From NCBI GenBank assembly GCA_016648135.1, contig JADDOH010005042.1, positions 1 to 64,000 of the forward strand: 64,000 bases of DNA. Reading direction: 5' to 3'. This DNA comes from Agrypnia vestita (taxonomy: Eukaryota; Arthropoda; Insecta; Trichoptera; Phryganeidae). The translations under genes were made by a program, and so were the position numbers. Positions within the stretch are counted from its first letter, which is position 1, and the number at the start of each line of letters is the position of its first letter. Positions 55,046 to 64,000 of the stretch are shown in pieces. A model generated the notes under the pieces. That model had not been told where the DNA came from and did no database searches. It worked only from the letters and a program-made list of their open reading frames with translations.

Positions 55046-55830
55046 TGTAACGAAATTGTAAGCAGAAGGAACTGCACACTTTCCAAATCCCTTATAATAC
55101 GTCACAACACTATGGAAGAATCGAGAACGGCCTTTCGCAATCTAAGGTTATCTACAACATTCTAGAGTCGCCTGGAACCAGCTTGAAGCGACGGTGACCT
55201 TCTTCTAAATATAAGAAAGGAATAGAATAATCTAGGAGGTTCGTTTGAAAGAATAGAGTAACATGTATATAAGGCAGCACCGCGCTGCGCAATAGAGATT
55301 TTGTAGTGTAGGTTAGCTAGCGGCTAACTAGGAGTACCAAGGCGTTTGTATTTAACGTGAAGGCTCTTTTTCTCTCCGCCTACGTACGAATTAACAAGGT
55401 CACAGTCGCTTGGTATTAATACCAAAGTACCACGGTGCATTAATTACATTAAAAAACCGTTTAGATTGGTGTGAATGACGGCGGTATTCCCAGTCGTGGA
55501 ATTTCGGAGCGACAGATATCGAGCGAAATAATCAAACGAGTTCTTACCTAAGCGGCGAAATAAATTAATGCTGAATAAGTGAATGGTATTTTCTAGCGAA
55601 AATTAAATAAAGTGTTTCTAGTGATAACAAGGTGTCCATAGACGAGTGATAGCTTACAAAATAGTGTGATTTGAAGAAAAGCATTAAGTTTTATTCGTGT
55701 AATGTGACTGTGTTAATTTAATAATTAATTAATGACTAATTAATAAATCGATAATTAATTTCCAGTGTTTTAATTTGCCTTCCAAGCCACGTGTGACTTA
55801 ATTGTATGTCTGTAATTTATGAACAACCCA
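55046..55830 (+). mobile_element. LTR (Ty3/gypsy-like), copy 3, possibly with start of internal region
   Basis: Begins TGTAACG. TATA box TATATAAGG at 55266-55274, preceded by GGAACC, TTCTAGAG and GGTTCG pentamers. The leader CGACAGATATCGAGCGAAAT matches the LTR at 39756, and TTTCCAGTGTTTTAATTTGC marks the 3' part. TTATGGTGACC at about 55841 resembles the start of a gypsy internal region after the primer-binding site, but no gag frame follows. Confidence 0.65.
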
Positions 55831-55849
55831 AAAAACTCTTTTTATGGTG

Positions 55850-56280
55850 ACCGAAATTTCCGTTCTGGCCTCGCTATGTATTTTTTCCATTTCCACACAG
55901 GATACATTGTACAAAGTTTCACAAATGGAACAGCTCATATTATTTTTTAGTCAGAGCCACATGCGTCATGTATTTATATTTACTCGCGTCAATTTTTAAA
56001 GTAATATTTACACTATGCAAGGAATCCATTATTTAGGTCAAGCAGAATAAAGGAGTACATCTGCCATGGAAGTAGTTTAACTGCGAATGATATAAAATTT
56101 CTTTGAAATATCTCGTTTCCCTCGAAAATGTACTATCATAATACTCAAGTGTTTGCTCCATCTGTGGGGTTCCCACGATAATAAGTATACGTTAACTGCT
56201 AATGGAAATTCAAATCTAAATTTAAATTATTTACTGTCGTACATATTATTAATTTAAAATCTTAACATTAATTTTGTGAA
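55850..56280. other. AT-rich spacer, nothing recognised
   Basis: If the LTR boundary is as proposed, gag should start here; no frame supports it. Confidence 0.4.
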
Positions 56281-56282
56281 TA

Positions 56283-56615
56283 TTTTGAGTTTGTTCAAAT
56301 CTTTCATCAACAATTTTGAGTTTGTTCAATTCTTTCAGAACAGAAAATGGCTTTGTACAGGCCGCATGGAAAAGGCGCTTACAACTCATATATGAAAGCT
56401 TCACGCAATTTGAACATATATACAACTTCCAAAAAATGAATAAGCATGGTATATTCTATCATGGGTGGAAATGGCGAATGTTACAATTGTGTAAAGTGAT
56501 CACTTAAGCCAACCATAAAAAGACAGGTCATAAGTCCTGTTACACCCAAATGACTTCTATACCTACTTTCCCATAATTAATACAGTTTCGTCTCTGTGAG
56601 ATATCTATAATATAC
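56283..56615 (+). mobile_element. TIR family G copy, close relative of 16995-17350
   Basis: Nearly identical to 17107-17346 from ACAACTCATATGTGAAAGCT-like sequence to AGATATCTATAATATAC, including AAGTGATCACTT (56494-56505). The left end GAGTTTGTTCAA.TCTTTCA is duplicated in tandem. Confidence 0.75.
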
Positions 56616-56766
56616 ACTAATTGATTAATTTTGTGATTTGTAATTAACAGGACACGTTTATTTTATTTCTGTTAATACAATTCTTCTAGCAATTGTTAAA
56701 TCTGACTGTATAGTACCTACTATCCCGTTAAACATGTTTAAAAAATCATATTAAGAATATTTCACA

Positions 56767-56927
56767 TCTGGTTTGTGTCTTCTGGTCCTTGTCTCTGGTC
56801 TGGTCTTGCGGGGTCCATCATGAGAAAAGCCATTACATTAGCCTTGATGATGGACTCAACAATGCGATCTGAAACGTCAGCCGGAAAGATAGTAAACACG
56901 GCTTAAGACCCCAGAACACAAACCAGA
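56767..56927. mobile_element. Penelope-like inverted-repeat unit
   Basis: TCTGGTTTGTGT (56767-56778) and ACACAAACCAGA (56916-56927) form a perfect 12-bp inverted pair, with weaker pairing inside. Between them is a degenerate hammerhead. Confidence 0.55.
56844..56878 (+). ncRNA. Hammerhead remnant
   Basis: TTGATGA in place of CTGATGA, then T, an imperfect stem, TCT, GAA, palindromic ACGT and C. C3 is replaced, which should abolish cleavage. Confidence 0.5.
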
Positions 56928-56939
56928 AGATCATGTTTG

Positions 56940-57525
56940 ATATTTTGACGTTTGAATTACTCATTTCTTTGTACCTGTATTACATGTAATCTGCTAAAAT
57001 CCCCCTAACTCAATCGTCATAATATCCAAAACTTCTTCCCTATTACAGTGTACACCTACAGAAAATATTTCAAGTTTGATACTATGACGTTAGTCTGGTG
57101 GTCGTTGGCTCTTAGTTTATTTCACATTTTACATTCAGCAACTTGTATTTGCATAAAAACTCTTCACAGTTTTTAACTTTTAACTGCTGGAACAGGTTTT
57201 TTTATTTTGACACGGTACCAAATACCACATACCACACACACAGACACACAACCATAAGACCACTAATAGTAGATATTTATATAACTGCTTTTTTAAAAAA
57301 TGAATATTTATCAAATATATGATATGTATAGCATAAAAATGTGTGGCCGGTCGGTGGAAGGAAGGGAGGAGGGAGGGGATTTTTGAAAAAAAATTGCTCT
57401 TAACTGAGAAATTTTTAAATGGTTGTTTCTCTCATATAACTGATGTTTAATCTTTCTGCCCCTGCAATGACGGGTATAGTTAGTTTTATTTGTAATTGCT
57501 TTACGCCCAATCACTGTAAAGAATT
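56940..57525. other. AT-rich spacer, nothing recognised
   Basis: A CACACA-rich stretch near 57230-57250 and a G-rich GGAAGGAAGGGAGG run near 57355. Confidence 0.45.
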
Positions 57526-57529
57526 TTTT

Positions 57530-57900
57530 TATTTATTTATTTTATTGATAATCATATAATATTTTATTACAATGATAGCTAGCATATTATGATTCTTGTG
57601 TGTGGTGAGGGATAATCACTTACAATCATATAGGTAATGTAATCTAATTTAATAAACAATGAGAATTAGGTGACATACAATGTATCTTATATATGGAAAA
57701 TTGTTAAATAAGCAGTCAAAAAGAGACAAAACTCAATCACAAAAGTCAATTCTACAATAAATGAGAATCCATTCGGGTTCACCGTACGAATATGCACACA
57801 AGACGCAACCGCAAAACATCCACCACCGTACAAAGTAAATTGAACAAATCAAGTAATTGCATAGGTATCTTCATCGATTCGAGGTAAGTACTCGACAGTA
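57530..57900 (-). mobile_element. Repeat family M, copy 2
   Basis: T-rich start, then AAAACTCAATCACAAAAGTC and AATAAATGAGAATCCATTCG as in 36425-36720. Continues with a GC-richer part not kept in copy 1. Confidence 0.5.
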
Positions 57901-58087
57901 TCTCCCACGATAACTCGTATCAGAACCAAAAGAAAACGGGATTGACCACATAGCCCCAAGCGGGTAAAAAGTCACTCACCGAACAGACCTCAGATAGTCA
58001 GATCAAATGAATCTCTAAGTAATCCATCAATAGGCGAATTTGAAAACCCCCAAGGTAGGTAAGGTAAATATACTACAAATGTACCTG

Positions 58088-58135
58088 ACTTGAGAAAATC
58101 ACATAGATGTACGAGTATTATGATCTCACTAGGTT
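58088..58135 (-). mobile_element. tRNA-derived SINE, family S2, fragment
   Basis: TGACTTGAGAAAATCACATAG and TATGATCTCACTAGG are the body part of family S2; head missing. Confidence 0.5.
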
Positions 58136-58181
58136 TTTAACCCAGAAATTTTTTAACCCTAATTTTTTAAATTTTTTAACT

Positions 58182-58224
58182 CTCCAAAACCAAAAAAAAA
58201 AAATATTTTTTTTTGGTTTTGGAG
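58182..58224. repeat. Hairpin with 19-bp perfect arms
   Basis: CTCCAAAACC followed by A's pairs with T's followed by GGTTTTGGAG, loop of about five bases. Confidence 0.9.
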
Positions 58225-58329
58225 GGCAGAGTCGTGCTTGTTGGACTGAGATGGTATTGTGGCTTTATTTTATTTCCCTCTCTCCTTCCTTTTTTATTAA
58301 ATTAGTAATAACGTATACAATAGGTTAGA

Positions 58330-58372
58330 AGTAGCTTGTTAGTATAATGGTCATGACGCTCGCCTAGTTACG
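58330..58372 (+). mobile_element. tRNA-derived SINE, family S1, truncated copy d
   Basis: GTAGCTTGTTAGTATAATGG, TCATGACGCTCGCCTAG: A-box half only, then unrelated sequence. Confidence 0.5.
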
Positions 58373-58559
58373 ATAGACATCTGTTGTCTTTTCTCATGAA
58401 CTAGTTTACATAATGTATTTTCTATTAAGTTATTTTATACACATTTGAATATATATAATTTACGATTTTCAGACGTGTTTAACTGTATATAATTCGGAAT
58501 AATATCATAAATACATATAAAATAATACATCTTTATATTCCAGGTAAAAATAAAGAGTA

Positions 58560-58965
58560 TTTCTACCAGCGGCAAAATCTATATTACCTCTATACATGCA
58601 ATGGAGAATTTTTTGTGGAGTATAACATATGTCTCTAGCATAGTTACTTCGAATATTTGAAAGAATACAGATAAAAGAATATAGATATATAACATTAATA
58701 CTATTATATATATGTATATAATATAGAGTATCTCTATTATCTATATATATATAGAATATATATATAGTAGCTTAAAAAAAGAAAAAAAAAAATTATTATG
58801 ATTACGATGGAATTGGTGAACTTTGCATTGTGTAGAGTAATCAGTTAAGCCAGCTCATTCATGTTATAAGCCCTAGACCATCGTACAGAAAGTCTTCCAC
58901 ACTCATTTCTCATATTCATTGCTTCTTCTCTGTGAATCTTCTATAATTTATCTTACAGCACCACT
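58560..58965 (+). mobile_element. TIR family G copy with internal AT microsatellite
   Basis: ACCAGCGGCAAAATCTATAT, ATGTCTCTAGCATAGTTAC, then an ATATAT-rich expansion (58700-58770), GATTACGATGGAATTGGTG and right end TTCTCTGTGAATCTTCTATA. Confidence 0.7.
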
Positions 58966-59474
58966 TACTACCATATGAATCAATAATAATATTAATCATT
59001 TAGTTATTGTAAAAATTAAATGTTGTTTGAAAAAAAAATATGATCATAATAGAATATTCAGAGAAATTTTCCATGCAATGGTTATTGGATTATTGCTATC
59101 ATACTTTTATAAATGATTAAAAAAACATTCATACAAAAAACGCTCGCGGCTATATTTGAATACGGAAATATTTACTTTTGAACGTATTTATATAATACTG
59201 AAATTTAATTTACGTTTCAGAATTGGTTTTGCAATAATATTTCTCTAAAAGTCGGAATGAAAACAAACGTTTGCACACCTAATTATGATATTTAATTTAG
59301 CTTTATATTATTTGTTAACTGGATTTATTTTTCATTTTGACGGAAAAGTTAAAACATTTTATGTTTCGGAAAAATGTATCATAGCCAAAAATAAAATAAA
59401 GGGCATATAAATATGTACATTGAAATAGAGATACTTTCATGGAATTATAAGTCACACCAATTTTTTTACCAACC
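58966..59474. other. AT-rich spacer, nothing recognised
   Basis: No supported feature. Confidence 0.5.
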
Positions 59475-59575
59475 TTGTAAGTTAAACGCTTATGCTATTA
59501 AAATAGGACTACTTTGGTGGTCTCTTGAAATGAAAATCAAACCTCCAAGTAATTAGGCGATTGTCTTAACCCCCC
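59475..59575 (-). mobile_element. tRNA-derived SINE, family S1, copy e (old)
   Basis: AGTTAAACGCTTATGCTATT, AAAATAGGACTACTTTGG and TAATTAGGCGATTGTC correspond to the family body and head in minus orientation. Confidence 0.5.
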
Positions 59576-59919
59576 AGAATATAGAAGTGTTATGGAATAA
59601 TTTTAATATGTAAAATATTTAATTATGTTTAAACTATTGTAAGGATAAAATATTTTTCACCTAATTTAATGATCATCGTGATTAATCTCAACATTAATAC
59701 CAAATAACTCAAAAGTATTTTCTGTTTATAATAAGTTGATTTTCAATTGACAACAATTTGTAATGAAATAATTGTTGACATTATTATTAATATCGCTTAC
59801 CATTTACTTAATATTAATGTAATGTATATAAATATTTCTTCGAGTAATCAAGAACGTTTCATCCCTGCGGTCCAAGAAAATCTATCAAAGCCTAACACTT
59901 AATAATAGAGCATAAATAT

Positions 59920-60130
59920 TCCATTTGCTCTATACATAATGCATGTCTGGAGGATCTCAAGTCTGGGCCCGCATACATTAAGGCTGTATATGATGAACAC
60001 CCCATCTCCTAAAGAGGCTGTACATTACTCATAATGTGAATCGATTAGCCTTTGAAACATTTTCCCATCAAGAGTCTATCAGGCTCTCAATCCAGGGATA
60101 GGATTTATTCTTTAAGCACGTAATATACAT
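59920..60130. promoter_or_regulatory. Moderately GC-rich unique block
   Basis: TCTGGGCCCGCATACATTAA, CCATCTCCTAAAGAGGCTG, GAATCGATTAGCC and CCAGGGATAGGATTTA lie in a block without repeats or coding. Candidate regulatory DNA. Confidence 0.3.
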
Positions 60131-60170
60131 ATGCAATGAGCTTTGTATTCGAATAACTTATCGATGAGTT

Positions 60171-60595
60171 GAATTCGCAATATTGTGTATTGTGATGAAG
60201 TATCGTCGCTGCGATAAAGAATGTTTTAGTTTTTTAAGTAACTAAATATGGCTTATATCTCTTTATTATATCCTTTCTTTTCTCTATCTACTTCTTCGTC
60301 GATAATCTCAAGGGTGAGAATAGTGGTTGTTTCTTGAACTTAAGCCAATTTTAAAGCACTGAGTAGCGAACTTAAGCAATTTTAAAGCACGAATTCGCAA
60401 TATTGTGTATTATGATGAAGTATCGTCGCTGCGATAAAGAATGTTTTAGTTTTTTAAGTAACTAAATATAGCGTTTCATCTAATATCTCTTTCTTATATC
60501 CTTTCTTCTCTCTTTCTACTTCTTCGTCGATAATCTCAAGGGTGAGAATAGTGGTTGTTTCTTGAAGCCAATTTTAAAGCACTGAGTAGCAAATT
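60171..60595. repeat. Tandem duplication, period 220 bp
   Basis: Both units begin GAATTCGCAATATTGTGTAT and include GATGAAGTATCGTCGCTGCG, CTTCTTCGTCGATAATCTCA and AATTTTAAAGCACTGAGTAG. Few differences, so recent. Confidence 0.9.
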
Positions 60596-60599
60596 TCGG

Positions 60600-61150
60600 A
60601 CTTCTCTCCGTCCGTCTTTTATCACCAATTCCACATTCCTAGTCATCATCATCAGTTTTTTTAAGGTCGTCGTCTCCCTTTCTCTAGCGACCAAAGTGCG
60701 AAAGAAAATGTATTCTTGAGTATTGTAGAGAAACTTTATTTGATGTCTGTGAGTACTTACGTAACAGCTTGAGTGACAGGCGCATGAACTAACAATCAAA
60801 CTAAAGATGTCTTATATTGACTGATTCAAATCAAAGGTTCAATGAATAAATATTTCTGCACGTGTTATTTTTTACTTTTCAGTAGCATGTATATCAAAAT
60901 TTCAAGATGAAATTCCACAAATGATGCGAATAAAAGATAATAATATATACTTTATCAATACGAAATTCATATATTTCAATTCACTGTTAGAAAAATAAAT
61001 AAAATGAAAAAAAATTTCCGCTCAGAAAATGCAAAAAATAAAATTGAAAGGGCAAAAGTTTAATAAAGAAGAAATTTAAATACGAATGATAAATATTTTG
61101 TTATATTCAAATTGTCTTGAATTTGGGGATCGGTATATTTACATATATGT
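60600..61150. other. AT-rich spacer, nothing recognised
   Basis: An 87-residue minus frame at 60536-60799 overlaps the duplicated block and has no family features. Confidence 0.45.
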
Positions 61151-61154
61151 TTAT

Positions 61155-61410
61155 ATAGGGTGGCCCATCGGGTAAGCCGGGTTTAAATTTTCCTGAATTT
61201 TTTTAGTTACATTTAGTTGACAACTCAAATATTTGACATTTCTCATTTGCTTTTTTAAAAAGGGTTGTTTTTGTTAAAAAAGCGTATGTTTTTGTTAAAA
61301 CACATTACAAGATTGACGTAAGTTTTGCGGAGATTGTTCGAAAATTTCGTGAAGTTCTTAGTATTCGCATTGCAAGAATTTGAGGAGTCTGGTTCGGTTA
61401 TTAACAAATA
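61155..61410 (+). mobile_element. Tc1/mariner-like 5' remnant
   Basis: Starts TATAGGGTGGCCCATCGGG, a terminus type often seen in mariner-like elements, and about 150 bp later encodes DVSFAEIVRKFREVLSIRIA, then FEESGSVI with a frameshift. This matches the helix-turn-helix DNA-binding region (FAE.VR.FRE..., F.E.GSV) of such transposases. The rest of the transposase is missing. Confidence 0.5.
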
Positions 61411-61734
61411 AACTTTACGCGTCTTCCTGTGCGGTCGGTTTGTTTAGAAATTGCGATACTAGGCATATCAAATTTTTATTTTTATTTTTAGAGGAGAGAA
61501 TAGAGGACCTCACCATATCATCCATCCATATCATCATGTCATCTGTGATGACCAGTCGAAATGTTAAGACCCACCTCTAAAGGGCTCCCTTCAGTCTTAG
61601 ATATATATCAGTAATTTTAATAATATAACAGAAAGTACAACCAAGAATAATAAAACCATTCAATTGTTAATTATAACTGTCCTAGAACAGGTTTCACCTA
61701 GGGGGACGTTACAAGCTTTGTGCAAAAAAGTATC

Positions 61735-62070
61735 ACTGTGATAATAATATCATCATCACCATCACTCTTAGCTATACAACCTCTGGTGGGTCTTGGCCTC
61801 CTTAAGAGTCTTCCTCCACTCATGTCGGTTTTGCGCCAGGTCTCTCCAGTTCAAAAGCTCCAAGGCAGATATGTCTTTGAAGACGTTGTCCCTCCATCTC
61901 CATTTTGGCCTTCCTAAGCTCCTTCGCCCTATCGGTCATGAATTCAGTAGGGATTTCAGTGCTTGATGCTCGATCATTCACTCCATATGACCCAGTCACC
62001 GAAGTCTTCCCAGTTTTATAAATTTTGTGACGTTTAGCTCCTTAAACAGAGTATAGAGTTCATTGTGATA
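61735..62070 (-). mobile_element. RTE family D copy
   Basis: Reverse complement reads FKELNVTKFIKLGRLRWLGH, RPIGRRSLGRPKWRWRDNVF, KDISALELLNWRDLAQNRHE, WRKTLKEAKT and ends in ATGATGATGATA. Parallels 26280-26600; several substitutions. Confidence 0.85.
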
Positions 62071-62692
62071 ATATATAAATAAATAATTGAAGTATGAGGC
62101 TGTGTACGTAACTCAATGTTCATCTGAGTGCTGAATCAGTACATAGGTAATATAGAGATACCCGTTAATAGTGTATGCGAGAAAGAGACAAAGTTACTTG
62201 ACCACTTCAAATAAATAAAAATTTGAGAATTTTTTTTATCGATTATTTTTAACAATAAATTTATTATAATTAAATAATAATAAAAATGGATAATTCTGTA
62301 GTGCCATATTCGTAAAAAAAATCACCTCAAGGGCGCTATTGGATAAAAAAATCAATATGCAATGTTGTAGATATTTATTTTTCAAATAAGTACAAGATCT
62401 TTTTTCTATCTCGAACAAACGTGCACCGGGAAAAGTGCAGGAAGAATTCTTCATAACGCTATTTTATGTTTTTTTTTGCAAACATTTTTAATAAGATGTC
62501 GGTTTAATATGTAATTTAGTTGAATAACTGTTAATAAACAAATATTTAATCACATCCTTGTAAAAAAATCCAGCCTAGTTTCCACCAACATTTTACACTC
62601 CAAGGGTGGAGTTAGTCCTTGATTATGTACATAATTTATTATGTATCTGTTGACGTAGAATATAATGTTGAAATATTACATTTATGATGTGT
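62071..62692. other. AT-rich spacer, nothing recognised
   Basis: No supported feature. Confidence 0.5.
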
Positions 62693-62700
62693 GTGACAAT

Positions 62701-63360
62701 TAGAGATGCGCAAAATAGTTAATTAAAGTATTTAAATTCAAAATGCAAATACATGGTTACTTTTCTATTTTAAGTACAACTACCAATTACTTTAAAACCA
62801 AATTATTTAGATTCAAAATGCATAATACATATTCTCAAAATACCTTTACATGGTTAATTTTTCACAAGTGATTTATTTCGCTGATTTTAACACTACTTAT
62901 TAGTTAATCTTTCATGTTTCATCTATGTTATATCATTATCATTCCACGAAATGAAAATAGTCGTTCAACAGGAGCAGAACTTTGTAAACATATTATATGT
63001 ACGGAAAACTTTTTTCACAATAGGATACTTGTTCAAGAAATTTAAACTATAGTCATCATCTTGTCTATTGTAGTGTTGTCATTCCCAGTAGCTACAGAAG
63101 AGAGTTACTCTAATATTGGCAACACTTAAAATGGATGCGTTCATAAAAAATAATTTCTGACGAAATTAAATGTGTAATAAGTACGAAATAAAAAAATATA
63201 AATAAGCATTTTGCATTTTTCATATACAAAATATGTTTATTAAAGTATTTTAAATAAATATAAAATGCATTTGGAAAAGAAATACTTCAAACACGATATA
63301 AAAATAGGCATATTAAATTTGCATTTCAAATATACGTATTTTAAATAATTCACGTCTCTG
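62701..63360. mobile_element. hAT-type MITE, 660 bp, with perfect 8-bp target-site duplication
   Basis: Flanked by GTGACAAT at 62693-62700 and 63361-63368. Ends TAGAGATGCG and CACGTCTCTG are imperfect inverted repeats, and subterminal blocks (AAAATGCAAAT near the left, ATTTGCATTT near the right) are also inverted. The 8-bp duplication and TAGAGATG-type terminus identify the hAT superfamily. No transposase. Confidence 0.9.
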
Positions 63361-63499
63361 GTGACAATGCACGTTCGATAATGTTGCATAAAAAAAATAT
63401 TTTTTATGATTAAACTTTCAGTAACAATAGTTTCTATAGAATAGCTTGATTTTTTTTTTTCTTTTTTTCTGTAGGTAAGGGAATGTTATTCTATATCTG

Positions 63500-63690
63500 A
63501 ATAATAAGTCCATTATGCGGAGCTTTTTCCTGTTCTCTTGTCACAGAGCCCAGGAGAAGTACAGCGAAGAGTCAGCAGCGCAATGCAACAATGCCCCACA
63601 TGCAACGTTGGGCGCGTTAGCCCCTCAACCAGTGACCCGACTTGTTTCCTTTTTTCATTTAACCCTCCGCATACCGTAATCAAAAATACT
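63500..63690. promoter_or_regulatory. GC-richer unique block
   Basis: GAGCCCAGGAGAAGTACAGC, GCAATGCAACAATGCCCCAC and GTTGGGCGCGTTAGCCCC with ACAATG (Sox-like). No repeat or coding found. Confidence 0.3.
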
Positions 63691-64000
63691 CGTAAGCAGT
63701 CATGATGTCATCTCGTGCTACCGTAAGAGCATTACTATTTTAAAGAATTTTAAATTTGAAAAAACAAAAATAAGCTTAAATGTTTTTAAAATAGTTGGGG
63801 TCGCATTCAAATATTTTTCGTTAATTGTATTCTCACAGTATAAAGCATTTCTCAGGTGCCGTCCTATGGAGAAATGGAGACCAAATAAAAGGCAGTAAGA
63901 TTACGAGATTCTCCATTATATTTGCAGACAAATACATGTGCTAATAAGAGAGAGGGAGATGGCTGACGCTCTCTCTTTTTATAGCAGCGCCAACTTGTAC

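Noticed and set aside
1..64000. CRISPR arrays, operons, ribosome binding sites or bacterial terminators
   Set aside because: Composition, SINEs, LINEs and telomeric repeats show a eukaryotic genome; none of these was seen.

Overview
This is a eukaryotic, AT-rich, intergenic window, most likely from an insect. No host protein-coding gene, rRNA or intact tRNA gene can be supported. The insect reading rests on an interstitial array of the pentamer CCTAA (TTAGG on the other strand) at 17639-17677 and on the mobile-element fauna: RTE and L2/CR1-like LINEs, tRNA-derived SINEs, Penelope-type hammerhead motifs, a Helitron ending CCGCTAGT, hAT and piggyBac derivatives, and solo LTRs. The order of insect cannot be fixed from the sequence. 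Open frames in the window are short and are either chance frames in AT-rich DNA, microsatellite translations or broken transposon proteins.

Layout. 0-9 kb: a foldback MITE (206-447), a composite TIR element carrying a nested SINE (840-1411), a nested L2-like LINE (2366-3125), an old RTE reverse-transcriptase copy (3970-5170), Penelope-like inverted repeats (6365-6805), and a second L2-like 3' end whose tail has grown into about 630 bp of changing hexanucleotide repeats (8405-9295). 9-21 kb: a hammerhead motif, an LTR, a tail-to-tail RTE pair interrupted by a 775-bp insertion with a 39-bp direct duplication, a SINE with a 14-bp target-site duplication, telomeric repeats, and an RTE copy inserted in an older SINE-like repeat with a 16-bp duplication. 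21-31 kb: several GC-richer islands with homeodomain- and Sox-like sites, a Helitron 3' end loaded with perfect heat-shock elements, an RTE copy, and a LINE 3' end closed by a perfect 29-bp hairpin. 31-48 kb: solo LTRs, more TIR elements, a hAT MITE, SINEs and an internally deleted piggyBac (45208-46497). 48-64 kb: a LINE with a strong 3' hairpin, three hammerhead motifs, a complete non-autonomous Helitron that was tandemly duplicated, a large LTR, a 220-bp-period duplication, an RTE end, and a 660-bp hAT MITE with a perfect 8-bp target-site duplication.

The two most interesting signals are (1) a set of small hammerhead-ribozyme motifs of the Penelope type, several with palindromic stem III and paired stem I (32588-32628, 51009-51050, 42109-42146, 52637-52673), some between inverted repeats; and (2) an array of perfect HSF-binding elements (24592-24767) just inside a Helitron 3' terminus (CTAGT, 24830-24834). 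The GC-richer islands scattered between elements suggest a regulatory desert near a developmental gene, but that is inference only.
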